From contig NZ_LT964854.1 in assembly GCF_900240305.1 (NCBI RefSeq), positions 2,731,243 through 2,795,242 on the forward strand: a stretch of 64,000 nt of DNA, read 5' to 3'. A model generated the notes under the pieces. It was given only the letters and a program-made list of their open reading frames with translations, was not told the DNA's origin and ran no database searches. Below, piece after piece: positions 16,619-25,191 of this stretch. The position numbers and the translations under genes are program-made. This stretch comes from Ottowia massiliensis. Its GTDB lineage: Bacteria > Pseudomonadota > Gammaproteobacteria > Burkholderiales > Burkholderiaceae_C. Within the stretch, counting starts at the first letter, position 1, and each line of letters starts with the position of its first letter.

Positions 16619-18892
16619 TCAGTCCTCGCCAGCGGTGATGCGCACGGCCTTGAGCACGGCGCTGGCGCGGCGCAGCTGGCGCAAGGCCGCTTCCAGGTGG
16701 GCGGTGTCGCGCACGGCGATGATGAAGTTCAGATCGACCGTGCCTTCGGCGGCCAGGCCATCCATTTCGACGCGGGCGATGTCAACGCCTGCGGCGGCCA
16801 GCTCGCCGGTGACGCGGGCGAGCACGCCCTTGCCATTGGTGACGGTGACGCAGATGCCGGTTTCAAACGGGCGGGCGGGTTCGTCGGCCCAGTCCACGGC
16901 GATGAATTGCTCGCTGTCATGCGCTTGCAGGCGGCGGGCGACGGCGCAGCCATTGGCGTGGACGACCAGCCCTTTGCCTCGCTCCAGGTAGCCCAGCAGG
17001 GCGTCGCCCGGCACGGGCAGGCAGCAGGGGGCGTATTGCACGGCGGGGCCTTCGGTGCCATCAAGCAGCACGGTGCCTTGCGAGAGCTGTTCATGCGCGG
17101 TGTAGCGCTCGCGCGAGAGCAGCAGAGCGTCGCGCCGCTGGCCGGCGGCGGCCAGCTGGCTGGCCATGTGGCGGGCGGCCACGCTGGCAATGCGCTTGCC
17201 TTGCCCAATGTCGGCCAGCAGCTCTTCGCGCGAGGCGCTGGCGCCGAAGGCCAGCAGGTTGGCCCAGGCGGGGTGTTCAGGCGCAGGCAGGCTGGGCACG
17301 CCTTCGGCGCGAAGGGCCTGCGCGAGCAGTTTTTCGCCCAGCGCCTGCGAGTCGCTTTGCGCCAGGGTTTTCAGGTGGTGGCGGATGCGCGAGCGCGCGC
17401 GCCCCGTGCGCACGAAGGCGAGCCAGGCAGGGTTGGGGGCGGCTTGCGGGTTGGTGATGACTTCGATGACGTCGCCATTTTTGAGCACGGCGCGCAGCGG
17501 GGCGGGGTCGCCGTTGATGGTGGCGCCCGTGGCGCGGTCGCCAATGCCGCTGTGGATGGCGTAGGCGAAATCGACCACCGTGGCGCCTTGCGGCAGGGAG
17601 ATGACTTTGCCGTGGGGGGTGAAGACGTAAACGGCGTCAGGGGCGAGGTCCACCTTCACGTTGTCCCAGAACTCGGCGGCATCGCGCGTTTCGTTCTGGA
17701 TGTCGAGCAGCGATTGCAGCCAGTGCGCGCCGGCTTCGCCCGCGTCGGCCTTGGCGCCGCCGCTGTAGAGCCAGTGGGCGGCCACGCCGCTTTCGGCAAC
17801 CTGGTCCATCTGCTCGGTGCGTATCTGGAATTCGATGCTGACGTTGGCCGGGCCGACCAGCGTGGTGTGCAGGGACTGGTAGCCGTTGGTTTTGGGGTTG
17901 GCGATGAAGTCGTTGAACTGACCAGGCACGGGCTTGTAGAGCTGGTGCAGGTAGCCCAGCGCGGTGTAGCAGGCAGCGCGGCTGGGCATGACGATGCGCA
18001 CGCTGTAGAAGTCGCTCACCTGTGCAAATGACAGGCGCTTGCTGTTCATGCGGCTGTAGATGGAGTAGAGCGTTTTCTCGCGGTCGCTCACGCGCGCGTT
18101 CAGCCCGGCGTTGTTGAGGCTGGACTGCACTTCCTGCATCACTTTCTGGATGAGGTCGCGCCGGCGCTGCTGGGCGCGTTTGACGGCTTTGGCCAGCACG
18201 CCGTAACGCCAGGGCATGAGGTGGCGGAAGGCCAGGTCTTGCAGCTCGCGGAACACATGGTGCAGGCCCAGGCGGTAGGCGATGGGGGCATAGATGTCCA
18301 GTGTTTCTGACGAAATGCGGCCCCATTTGCTGCGCGGCATGTCGCTCATGGTGCGCATGTTGTGCAGGCGGTCCGCGAGCTTGATGAGGATGACGCGCAC
18401 GTCGTGCGACATGGCCAGCAGCATCTTGCGGAAGGACTCGGCCTGGTTTTCCTCGCGGGTGGTGAATTGCAGCTTGTCGAGCTTGGTCAGGCCATCCACC
18501 AAATCGGCCACGGTGGGGTCGAAGGCGCGGGCAATGTCGTCTTTGGTGACGCCGCAGTCTTCCATGGCGTCGTGCAGCAGCGCGGCCATGAGGGCGCGCG
18601 CATCCAGCTTCCATTGCGCGCACTGCACGGTGACGGCGATGGGGTGGGTGATGTACGGCTCGCCGCTTTGGCGCATTTGCCCCTCATGCGCGCGGTTGGC
18701 AAAGCGGTAGGCGCGGCGCAGCTGGGCCAGATCGTTTTCGGGCAGATAAACGGCATGCGTCTCCAGCGCGGCCAGGCGCGCCTGGGCGGCCTGATCCAGC
18801 GGCGCATTGGCAAAGTCTTGACAGCTGGCGCGGCGGTCTGGCGACAAATCGCCTTTTTTGTTGTTCATGGCGTCAGATTTAATCACCCGCAT
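16619..18892 (-). CDS. spoT: Bifunctional (p)ppGpp synthetase/hydrolase SpoT
   Basis: Central enzyme of the stringent response, 757 residues. Domains in order: HD hydrolase (HPIAVTVQCAQW, ALLHDAMED, IKLADRLHNMRT), RelA/SpoT synthetase (YSIYSRMNSKR, DFYSVRIVMP, NPKTNGYQSLHTTL, EFQIRTEQMDQVAESG), TGS (VYVFTPHGKVISLPQGAT) and C-terminal ACT (FETGICVTVTNGKGVLARVT). An intact HD site indicates hydrolase activity. An alternative start lies at 18868. It is downstream of rpoZ and gmk on the minus strand, the usual gmk-rpoZ-spoT order, but a terminator sits between rpoZ and spoT. Confidence 0.95.
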   Translation of the reverse strand: MRVIKSDAMNNKKGDLSPDRRASCQDFANAPLDQAAQARLAALETHAVYLPENDLAQLRRAYRFANRAHEGQMRQSGEPYITHPIAVTVQCAQWKLDARALMAALLHDAMEDCGVTKDDIARAFDPTVADLVDGLTKLDKLQFTTREENQAESFRKMLLAMSHDVRVILIKLADRLHNMRTMSDMPRSKWGRISSETLDIYAPIAYRLGLHHVFRELQDLAFRHLMPWRYGVLAKAVKRAQQRRRDLIQKVMQEVQSSLNNAGLNARVSDREKTLYSIYSRMNSKRLSFAQVSDFYSVRIVMPSRAACYTALGYLHQLYKPVPGQFNDFIANPKTNGYQSLHTTLVGPANVSIEFQIRTEQMDQVAESGVAAHWLYSGGAKADAGEAGAHWLQSLLDIQNETRDAAEFWDNVKVDLAPDAVYVFTPHGKVISLPQGATVVDFAYAIHSGIGDRATGATINGDPAPLRAVLKNGDVIEVITNPQAAPNPAWLAFVRTGRARSRIRHHLKTLAQSDSQALGEKLLAQALRAEGVPSLPAPEHPAWANLLAFGASASREELLADIGQGKRIASVAARHMASQLAAAGQRRDALLLSRERYTAHEQLSQGTVLLDGTEGPAVQYAPCCLPVPGDALLGYLERGKGLVVHANGCAVARRLQAHDSEQFIAVDWADEPARPFETGICVTVTNGKGVLARVTGELAAAGVDIARVEMDGLAAEGTVDLNFIIAVRDTAHLEAALRQLRRASAVLKAVRITAGED

Positions 18893-18905
18893 CGAATGTG
18901 TGCAA

Positions 18906-18931
18906 ATAAAAAAAGCGCCCTGAAGGCGCTT
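18906..18931 (-). terminator. Intrinsic terminator after rpoZ
   Basis: Read on the minus strand: AAGCGCC, loop TTCAG, GGCGCTT, then a run of T. It separates rpoZ from spoT and could be partly read through. Confidence 0.8.
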
Positions 18932-18948
18932 GTGCCGGGCTGCGGGGT

Positions 18949-19149
18949 TCAGGAAACCTTTTTCAGCATCTCCAGCCCCACGTGGCCCGCCGCAATTTCG
19001 CGCAGCGCCGTCACATTAGGCCGGTTGGACGACTCCAGCTTGGGCGCATGCCCCTGATGCAGCATGCGGGCGCGGTAAGTGGCTGCCAGCACGAGCTGAA
19101 AGCGGTTGGGAATTTGTTGCAGGCAGTCTTCAACAGTAATGCGGGCCAT
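18949..19149 (-). CDS. rpoZ: RNA polymerase omega subunit
   Basis: A 66-residue omega subunit, which aids assembly of RNA polymerase around beta prime. It begins MARITVEDCLQQIPNRFQLV, the invariant family start, and contains the ATYRAR motif with conserved NRPNVTALREIA. It is 46 bases downstream of gmk on the minus strand and followed by an intrinsic terminator, so gmk and rpoZ are probably one transcript. Confidence 0.97.
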   Translation of the reverse strand: MARITVEDCLQQIPNRFQLVLAATYRARMLHQGHAPKLESSNRPNVTALREIAAGHVGLEMLKKVS

Positions 19150-19195
19150 GAATCACCAAAATCAGGAAATATCAAAAAGAAAACAAATCGGAATA

Positions 19196-19825
19196 TCAGC
19201 CCATATTCAGCGCCCTGAAAACATCGGCATGAATATATTGCTGGCAGCGATAGCGCATGCGCTGGGCGTGCACGATGGATTGCAAGTCCTTCAATGCGCT
19301 GGAAAAAACGGCGTTAATTATAACGAAATCAAAGTTTTTCGCCTGCGCCAGCTCCGCGCGGGCATTTTCCAGGCGCATTTCAATCACGTCGGGTGCATCT
19401 TCACCGCGCCGCTGCAACCGGGCGCGCAGCTCGCCCCAGCTGGGCGGCAGCACGAATGTCAGCACGGCCTGCGCAAAGCGCCGCTTGATTTGCAAGGCCC
19501 CTTGCCAGTCAATTTCAAGCAGCACGTCCTGCCCTGCCTGCAAGAGCGACTCGACGTTCTGGCGCGATGTACCGTAGCGCTTGCCATGCACGTGCGCCCA
19601 CTCCACGAAAGCGTCTTGCTCCACCAGGGCGCTGAATTCGGCATCATCCACAAAAAAATACTCCCGGCCATGCGTCTCCTGCCCGCGCGGCGCGCGCGTG
19701 GTGTGCGACACCGAAGGCACGATGCGGCCATCCGCCTCGCGCAAGGCGCGCACCAGACTCGACTTGCCCGCCCCGCTGGGCGCGGAAACCACGAAAAGAT
19801 TGCCGGGAAAATCCATGTGTTTCAT
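19196..19825 (-). CDS. gmk: Guanylate kinase
   Basis: GMP to GDP phosphotransferase, 209 residues. P-loop SAPSGAGKSSL near residue 14, GMP-binding stretch SVSHTTRAPRGQE with downstream GREYFFVDDAEF, and the lid region LPPSWGELRARLQRRGED. Two in-frame ATG codons open it (MKHMDFPGNL); the second, at 19816, is equally possible. It is the first gene of the gmk-rpoZ pair. A terminator-like hairpin lies 27 bases upstream of the start on the same strand. Confidence 0.96.
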   Translation of the reverse strand: MKHMDFPGNLFVVSAPSGAGKSSLVRALREADGRIVPSVSHTTRAPRGQETHGREYFFVDDAEFSALVEQDAFVEWAHVHGKRYGTSRQNVESLLQAGQDVLLEIDWQGALQIKRRFAQAVLTFVLPPSWGELRARLQRRGEDAPDVIEMRLENARAELAQAKNFDFVIINAVFSSALKDLQSIVHAQRMRYRCQQYIHADVFRALNMG

Positions 19826-19842
19826 GACAGCATTTCTGCCGC

Positions 19843-19868
19843 AAAGAAAAACGGCCCAGACAGGGCCG
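19843..19868 (-). terminator. Terminator-like hairpin in the gmk leader
   Basis: On the minus strand: CGGCCC, loop TGTCT, GGGCCG, followed by TTTTTCTTT. No minus-strand gene lies upstream, so it would act within the gmk leader, as an attenuator if anything. Confidence 0.45.
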
Positions 19869-19965
19869 CCAATTTGTGAAAGCGTGTGAAAGCGCTCATT
19901 TTATGGGCCTTGGCACAATGCCCCTCTGACCCAAGCCCCATTCACATTCTGAAAGGAAAACCGCC

Positions 19966-20244
19966 ATGAGCGAACAGCCCGAAGCCATTGAAATTGAAGT
20001 GGTCGAATCCACGCGCGCCGCGCGGGGCGACGCACAGCCGCCCGACCTGGGCGCTTGCGCCCGCAGCGCCGTGCGCCAGTGCGAGCAGGCGCTGGGCGGC
20101 CTTGCCCGGCAGGCGTGCCTGCAAGCGCAGGTCTATGCCGACCGCGCCAGCGCCTGCGTGGTCAAGCAGCCCATCAAATCCATGGCCGTGGCTGCTGCCG
20201 CAGGCGCCGTGCTGGCCTTGCTGCTGAGCGGGCGGCGGCGCTGA
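19966..20244 (+). CDS. DUF883-like (ElaB/YqjD type) membrane-anchored small protein
   Basis: A 92-residue protein: an acidic N-terminus (EAIEIEVVEST), an amphipathic helical middle (SAVRQCEQALGGLARQACLQ) and a C-terminal hydrophobic Ala/Gly segment with a basic end (SMAVAAAAGAVLALLLSGRRR, about residues 69-92). This is the layout of ElaB/YqjD/DUF883 proteins, which in E. coli attach to the inner membrane and bind ribosomes in stationary phase. A good Shine-Dalgarno (GAAAGGAAAA) precedes the ATG. The family call rests on architecture more than on residue identity. Confidence 0.6.
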   Translation: MSEQPEAIEIEVVESTRAARGDAQPPDLGACARSAVRQCEQALGGLARQACLQAQVYADRASACVVKQPIKSMAVAAAAGAVLALLLSGRRR

Positions 20245-20491
20245 GAGCCTGTTCAAAAACGTGCGCGTTCTTGGGCCTTTGCAGTCCACACAGCCCATCA
20301 CGGCCAGACTCTGAACAGGTTTCAACGCCGAATATCGCCCGCGCAAAGGCTGCCCGTCTGCCTGCTGCGCAAGCCAGCTCTGGCCTGATGGGAGGCGCAA
20401 AGATGAAGCCCGCCGGGTGACGCCCGCCTCAACCCGCGCTTGCTTTCCATCACGGCCACGCCGTGAACAGGCCCTGCGGCTTTCATCGTCC

Positions 20492-21487
20492 ATGCACCCG
20501 CGCACGCGTGATCAACCGGTTGAATTGGCTTTGAAGACAGGTTCCTACACAGGCCGCTTCGCCCCCTCGCCTACCGGCTTGCTGCATGCAGGCTCGCTGG
20601 TGGCGGCCCTGGCCAGCTGGCTGGACGCGCGCGCGCACCAAGGCCGCTGGCTGGTGCGCATTGAAGATGTAGACGCGCCGCGCTGCATTCCCGGCGCAGG
20701 GCAGGCCATCTTGCGCCAGCTGGCCGCCTGCCAGCTGCTGCCTGATGAAGAACCAGCATGGCAGTCCCGCCGGGGCGCACTCTACGCCCGCGCGCTCGCG
20801 CAGCTGGAACGCGCGGACCTGGCCTACCCCTGCTCCTGCACACGCAAAGACATCGCCAGCTGGCACGCCGCCCGAGGCCACGCTCCTGTGCGCGGCCAGG
20901 CCTTGCCCTATCCCGGCCTTTGCCGCCCGGAGCGCGGCGGCCCGCGCGCCCAAGCCCCCTGCGCCTGGCGGCTGCACACCCTGCGCTGCGAGCAAAAAGC
21001 GCCTGCCGAACCAAACGCCCGCGCCTTCATGACCAATGGCGTGCTGCACTGGCATGACCGCCGCCTGGGCGCGCAACAGCAAAGCGTCTCCGATGCCGTG
21101 GGCGACTTCATCCTGCGCCGCGCTGACGGCCTGTGGGCCTACCAGCTCGCCGTGGTGGTGGACGACGCCGCGCAAGGCATCACCCACGTCGTGCGCGGAG
21201 CCGACCTGGCTGACAACACGCCCCGCCAGATCCTCCTTCAATCCGCCCTCGGCGCGCCCACGCCCCTTTATCTGCACACGCCGCTGGTTCTGGCAGCCAA
21301 TGGCGAAAAGCTCAGCAAGCAAAACCACGCTGCCCCGCTGGATTTATCCAACCCCATGCGCGCGCTGAACGCCGCCGCGCAGGCGCTGGGCCTGCCCGCT
21401 CACAACACGGACGATCCTGACAGCATCCCCGGCGCACTCGCAGCCTGGGTGCGCGCCTGGCGGCAAATGGACTGGGCAGCTACGTAG
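20492..21487 (+). CDS. gluQ: Glutamyl-queuosine tRNA(Asp) synthetase
   Basis: GluQRS attaches glutamate to queuosine at position 34 of tRNA(Asp). The 331-residue protein is a truncated GluRS-like class I synthetase: FAPSPTGLLHAGSLVAAL (HIGH-like), RIEDVDAPR, cysteines CSC (in YPCSCTRKD) and YPGLC for zinc, and KLSKQNHA as the KMSKS-like loop. It lacks the anticodon-binding domain of GluRS. The ATG at 20492 is chosen close to the conserved core; the frame is open about 75 bases further upstream. Confidence 0.93.
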   Translation: MHPRTRDQPVELALKTGSYTGRFAPSPTGLLHAGSLVAALASWLDARAHQGRWLVRIEDVDAPRCIPGAGQAILRQLAACQLLPDEEPAWQSRRGALYARALAQLERADLAYPCSCTRKDIASWHAARGHAPVRGQALPYPGLCRPERGGPRAQAPCAWRLHTLRCEQKAPAEPNARAFMTNGVLHWHDRRLGAQQQSVSDAVGDFILRRADGLWAYQLAVVVDDAAQGITHVVRGADLADNTPRQILLQSALGAPTPLYLHTPLVLAANGEKLSKQNHAAPLDLSNPMRALNAAAQALGLPAHNTDDPDSIPGALAAWVRAWRQMDWAAT

Positions 21488-21510
21488 AAGCTAGCGCAAA
21501 GCCATTTTTC

Positions 21511-21600
21511 ATCAAAATCAGGAGCAAATTCAAGGGGGTCGAAAGACCGATCTGCGCTGTTTCCACTAGGACGTTTTGCTATTGAAAAAAAAGCAAAATT
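21511..21600 (+). repeat. R-element copy 6
   Basis: A plus-oriented copy just after gluQ: AATCAGGAGCAAATTCAAGG, core TTTCCACTAGGACGTTTTGC, degenerate right end. It faces the minus-oriented copy at 21824-21913. Confidence 0.88.
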
Positions 21601-21823
21601 AGGCCACTGCCGAAGCTGCGCGCAAACAAGCTGTGAACAGTTTAGGAATGAGCGGGCACGTATGAAGGCTAAGGCCCCAACTCCCATCAGGGAAGCCGTC
21701 TTGTCCGCAGGCGCGAGCGCATCCGCGCATTTCCCGGACTGGCTTGATGAACAAAGCCCCTCGCCAGCAAGGAGAGAAAACTGCCGGGCCGCGCCTCTGC
21801 CATTGAAAGGAGGGAAAGCCTGA

Positions 21824-21913
21824 ATCAGCTCCTGGATTCATAGCGAGGCGTCTTAGAACAGACTGCGGGGATGCCGTTTTTCCGTCCTATTCATTTGCTC
21901 CTCTTTTCATACT
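21824..21913 (-). repeat. R-element copy 7
   Basis: A minus-oriented, more diverged copy (GAGGCGTCTTAGAACAGACT replaces the core) with both GCTCCT ends kept. The 223 bases between it and the preceding inverted copy carry no supported gene. Confidence 0.75.
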
Positions 21914-22030
21914 GATGGAAGCCATTTCCGAACGCGGGGCGCAATGCGGCGCAGGCTGGCGGCAGGCGCTTTGCGCCGCGTTGTTGAGTACGATAGAAAA
22001 CTTTTGCCACATCTCAAGGAAAGCCCACCC

Positions 22031-22366
22031 ATGTTCAACAAAGGACAACTCGCCGGCCTCATGAAGCAGGCTCAGGCCATGCAGGACAACCTCAAGAAAG
22101 CGCAGGAAGAGCTGGCCCATATTGAAGTCGAAGGCGAATCGGGCGCGGGCCTGGTCAAAGTGCTGATGACGGCCAAGCACGACGTCAAGCGCGTGACGAT
22201 TGACCCCAGCCTGCTGGCTGACGACAAGGACATGCTCGAAGACCTCGTGGCCGCCGCCTTCAACGCCGCCGTGCGCAAGGCCGAGGAAGTGAGCGCCGAG
22301 AAAATGGGCAAAGTCATGCCTGCTGGCATGCCCGGTCTGCCCGGCGGCATGAAATTCCCATTCTGA
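22031..22366 (+). CDS. ybaB: YbaB/EbfC nucleoid-associated protein
   Basis: A small DNA-binding, nucleoid-associated protein of 111 residues. It begins MFNKGQLAGLMKQAQAMQDN and shows the family's GAGLVKVLMTAKHDVKRVTI core and a Gly/Pro-rich C-terminus (MPGLPGGMKFPF). In most proteobacteria it sits between dnaX and recR; here recR follows 357 bases downstream but dnaX is absent just upstream, replaced by R-elements and gluQ. A suitable Shine-Dalgarno (AAGGAAAG) precedes the ATG. Confidence 0.94.
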   Translation: MFNKGQLAGLMKQAQAMQDNLKKAQEELAHIEVEGESGAGLVKVLMTAKHDVKRVTIDPSLLADDKDMLEDLVAAAFNAAVRKAEEVSAEKMGKVMPAGMPGLPGGMKFPF

Positions 22367-22723
22367 AAAACGCGCTGCCTTGCCGCGCGCTTTTGCCTGT
22401 CTGCCAGGCGCTGTTGGCCTGCGCGCGCCGCATCACAGAATGAACAAGCGCCAAGGCTGGCTACCTGTCAGCCCGTGGGGCGCCAAGCCGCCGCATCATC
22501 CTGCCCCGTGCGTCATGCCGCTGCCTGCGGGCGCTTTTGGACCACTCATTTTCAATGCCCGATACAGCAGCAACGGCCAGACTTGGGGGGAACTGGAACC
22601 CCATGCGGGCCGGGGGCCTTCTGCCGCCCGATGCCTTCACTCGCCCGCCGTGCGGCATGACGCGCAGCTGAACCTGTTCTGACGCCATCCCGGCCCGCTG
22701 CCATCCATCATCTTCTCCATCCC
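22367..22723. other. ybaB-recR gap, no supported gene
   Basis: An open 80-codon plus-strand frame begins at 22440 but lacks a Shine-Dalgarno and any family resemblance, so it is not called. No hairpin with a T-run and no R-element is present. Confidence 0.4.
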
Positions 22724-23314
22724 ATGAGCGATACCCATAGCCTGGATGCCCTGGTGCAAGCCCTGCGCCGCCTGCCCGGCGTGGGCGTGCGCTCGGCCCA
22801 GCGCATGGCCTTTCACCTGCTCCAGCACGACCGCGAAGGCGCGCAGCAACTGGCCCGCGCGCTGGATGCCGCCACCAGCCGCATGCGCCACTGCGCGCGC
22901 TGCCACACCTTCACCGAGCAAGAAATTTGCGCCACTTGCGCCGATCCCCGGCGCGATGCCTCGCAGCTGGCCGTGGTGGAAACGCCCGCCGATCAGGCCG
23001 CGCTGGAGCGCACCGCCGCCTTCAATGGCCTGTATTTCGTGCTGATGGGGCGCTTGTCGCCGCTCGATGGCATCGGCCCCAGCCAGATCGGCATGCAAAA
23101 GCTGCTGGAGCGCGCCACGGATGGCACGGTGCGCGAAGTCATCCTGGCCACCAACTTCACCGCCGAAGGCGAGGCCACCGCCCACGTCATTGGGCAAGCC
23201 TTGCGTGCGCAGGGCCTGACCGTGACCCGCCTGGCGCGCGGCGTGCCTGCGGGCAGCGAGCTGGAATATGTGGATCTGGGCACCATCGCCCATGCCCTGG
23301 CCGACCGGCGCTGA
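22724..23314 (+). CDS. recR: Recombination mediator RecR
   Basis: RecR works with RecO and RecF to load RecA on gapped DNA. The 196-residue protein has the N-terminal helix-hairpin-helix (RLPGVGVRSAQRMAFHLL), a zinc finger with four cysteines (CARCHTFTEQEICATC), and the Toprim domain (LAVVETPADQAALER ... EVILATNFTAEGEATAHVI). Its partner recO lies in the same window at 37374. It reads in the same direction as ybaB, as is usual. Confidence 0.96.
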   Translation: MSDTHSLDALVQALRRLPGVGVRSAQRMAFHLLQHDREGAQQLARALDAATSRMRHCARCHTFTEQEICATCADPRRDASQLAVVETPADQAALERTAAFNGLYFVLMGRLSPLDGIGPSQIGMQKLLERATDGTVREVILATNFTAEGEATAHVIGQALRAQGLTVTRLARGVPAGSELEYVDLGTIAHALADRR

Positions 23315-23577
23315 AAGCGGTGCGCCTTGCGCCGCCAGTAGGCAGCGGCTTGCCCGCGCCTGCCCGGAGGCCGCAAGCTGCTTGGCCCCGCGCGGCAGGC
23401 TGGCAGCCTGAAAATGAAGCGGCCGTTCCGGAATTTGTAGCGGCCAGTCCACGCCAGCGCTGCATCTGAAGCTATGAAACTGCTAGCAAAAAGCCGAATT
23501 CGGCTATCATGCCCGCCACTTGCGCCGCACGCCTGCAACCAACTGTTTACTGCGGCCTTTTTCAGGAGAAACCCGTC

Positions 23578-23886
23578 ATGAGTTCCAAGGAAACCGCCGC
23601 CACCAATCAGCTGCTGACCTTGCTGGAGTCGCGCTACGCCATCCGCGTGATATGGGCGCTGCGCGACGGACACGCCCAGACCTTCCGCCTGCTGCAAGAC
23701 AGCGTCGGCAGCATCACCCCCAACACGCTCAACACCCGTCTCAGGGATTTGCGCGCGGCGGGCTTCATCACCCACGGCTCCGATGGCTACAGCCTCACGC
23801 CCAGCGGGCAGGATCTGTTCAAGCGCCTGTCGGACTTGCAGGCTTTCGCGGTGCGCTGGGTTGCATCGCAATCCAAGAAGAAGTGA
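23578..23886 (+). CDS. HxlR-family winged-helix regulator
   Basis: A 102-residue transcription regulator of the HxlR type. The winged helix runs through LLESRYAIRVIWALRDGHAQ, LQDSVGSITPNTLNTRLRDL (recognition helix region) and the wing AAGFITHGSDGYSLTPSGQD. It lacks the usual cysteine of redox-sensing members near the N-terminus. A clear Shine-Dalgarno (TCAGGAGAAA) precedes the ATG. It is monocistronic: 263 bases follow recR and a strong terminator follows the gene. Confidence 0.85.
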   Translation: MSSKETAATNQLLTLLESRYAIRVIWALRDGHAQTFRLLQDSVGSITPNTLNTRLRDLRAAGFITHGSDGYSLTPSGQDLFKRLSDLQAFAVRWVASQSKKK

Positions 23887-23901
23887 ATCACTCACCTGTA
23901 C

Positions 23902-23925
23902 GCGCCCGGCAGGGCGCTTTTTTTT
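23902..23925 (+). terminator. Intrinsic terminator after the HxlR gene
   Basis: GCGCCC, loop GGCA, GGGCGC, then eight T. Confidence 0.88.
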
Positions 23926-23959
23926 GGCCTTTGCCTTTTTCTCTTTAAGGAAGCCATTC

Positions 23960-24313
23960 ATGCCCACGACTTCCAGCGGCCTTCAATATGAAGACATCAC
24001 CCCCGGCACAGGCGCCGAGGCGCTCTCCGGCCGGACCGTGCAGGTGCACTACACCGGCTGGCTGCATGAACAGGGCCGGACGGGCGCGCCGTTTGACTCC
24101 AGCCGCAACCGGGGCCAGCCCTTCACTTTCGTGCTAGGCCAGGGCATGGTGATCGCCGGCTGGGACGAAGGCGTGGCGGGCATGAAGGCTGGCGGCCGCC
24201 GCAGGCTCATCATTCCGCCTGCGCTTGGCTATGGCGTGCACGGCATTCGCGGAGTGATTCCACCCAATGCCACGCTTGAATTCGATGTGGAGCTGCTCGC
24301 CGCGCAAGACTGA
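23960..24313 (+). CDS. FKBP-type peptidyl-prolyl cis-trans isomerase
   Basis: A single-domain 117-residue FKBP, a prolyl isomerase of the cytoplasm (no signal peptide). Diagnostic pieces: LQYEDITPGTGAEA, VQVHYTGWLHE, FDSSRNRGQPFTFVLGQGMV, IAGWDEGVAGMKAGGRRRL, IPPALGYGVHG and PNATLEFDVELL. The active-site Tyr, Asp, Phe and Trp positions are present. It starts 34 bases after the terminator of the HxlR gene. Confidence 0.95.
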   Translation: MPTTSSGLQYEDITPGTGAEALSGRTVQVHYTGWLHEQGRTGAPFDSSRNRGQPFTFVLGQGMVIAGWDEGVAGMKAGGRRRLIIPPALGYGVHGIRGVIPPNATLEFDVELLAAQD

Positions 24314-24328
24314 ATCCCCCTGCCCTGC

Positions 24329-25174
24329 ATGCATCAACGCGCCAGCTGGAATCCCGCCCGCCGCAACCGCCGCACAGGCACGGCAGCCAGCGGCTACAAG
24401 CGGCGCGCGCCATTCGCAATGCCCGCTCCGTTCGGCCGCCAGCGGGAGCCGCGCGCCTTCCATGAACAGCTGCATTCGCCCGTCATCGTGTGGCGGCAAG
24501 TGGCGGGCCATTCACTGTGTTTCGCCGTGGAGCCACCCCATCTGCCGGGCGGTTTTTTTCATCCCTGCACGGTAGATGACCTCTGCGCCGTCCTGGCAGG
24601 CTGCCCGCCGCATGACGTGGCCCGCGTGCGCATGATCGTGCTGCGCCAGCCCACACGCAAGCAGCGCATTTTCAGCCGGGCGTGGGGCCGCGCATTGTTC
24701 GTGCGCCACGGCACGCCTGTCATCGTGCTGGAAGCGCAAAGCCTGGCCAGCTGGCGCTGGCCTTTGGCGCTCACGCCTGAATGGGCGCGCGAACTGGCCC
24801 GCCTGCGCGCTGACGGCCACACCGCGCAGCGCACCCGCCGCCACTGGCTTATCACGCCCTCACCCGACGCATTGCGTTGCACGCTGCTTTGGCGCACCTT
24901 GCTGCACGAATTGGGGCATATCGTCGATCACGCCCGCTGCCTGTCCGGCAAAGAGCAAGAGGTTTGGAAAACCCGCTGCTCCAGCGCCAAAGAGGACTTC
25001 GCCCACCGTTACGTCCAGGAGCGCATGGCGGCGCTCCAAGCCAGCGGACAAGCGCCTTTTCCCGCAAAAAACGATTCCTTCCGTCTGTTGGGCGATGGCT
25101 TGCGGCCTGAATGGTTTCAGCCCGTGTTTTCATTCGCCGCAGCCCCTGAACGCAAGAGCTGCCATTCCGACTGA
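24329..25174 (+). CDS. Unrecognised protein with zincin-type HELGH site
   Basis: A 281-residue protein I cannot assign to a named family. Residues 193-197 read HELGH in LLWRTLLHELGHIVDH, and a later KEDFAHRYVQERM could supply the third zinc ligand (Glu), as in many gluzincin-like proteins. The N-terminus is basic (RRNRRTGTAASGYKRR), with no signal peptide or membrane segment. The middle part (HSPVIVWRQVAGHSLCF, ARVRMIVLRQPTRKQRIF) resembles a small mixed alpha/beta domain. It starts 15 bases after the FKBP gene, so they may be co-transcribed. A metallopeptidase is inferred from the motif alone. Confidence 0.6.
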   Translation: MHQRASWNPARRNRRTGTAASGYKRRAPFAMPAPFGRQREPRAFHEQLHSPVIVWRQVAGHSLCFAVEPPHLPGGFFHPCTVDDLCAVLAGCPPHDVARVRMIVLRQPTRKQRIFSRAWGRALFVRHGTPVIVLEAQSLASWRWPLALTPEWARELARLRADGHTAQRTRRHWLITPSPDALRCTLLWRTLLHELGHIVDHARCLSGKEQEVWKTRCSSAKEDFAHRYVQERMAALQASGQAPFPAKNDSFRLLGDGLRPEWFQPVFSFAAAPERKSCHSD

Positions 25175-25191
25175 GAGGCCGTTCGCGCCTT

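Noticed and set aside
22440..22682. 80-codon plus-strand frame between ybaB and recR
   Set aside because: No ribosome site, unusual composition and no family resemblance.
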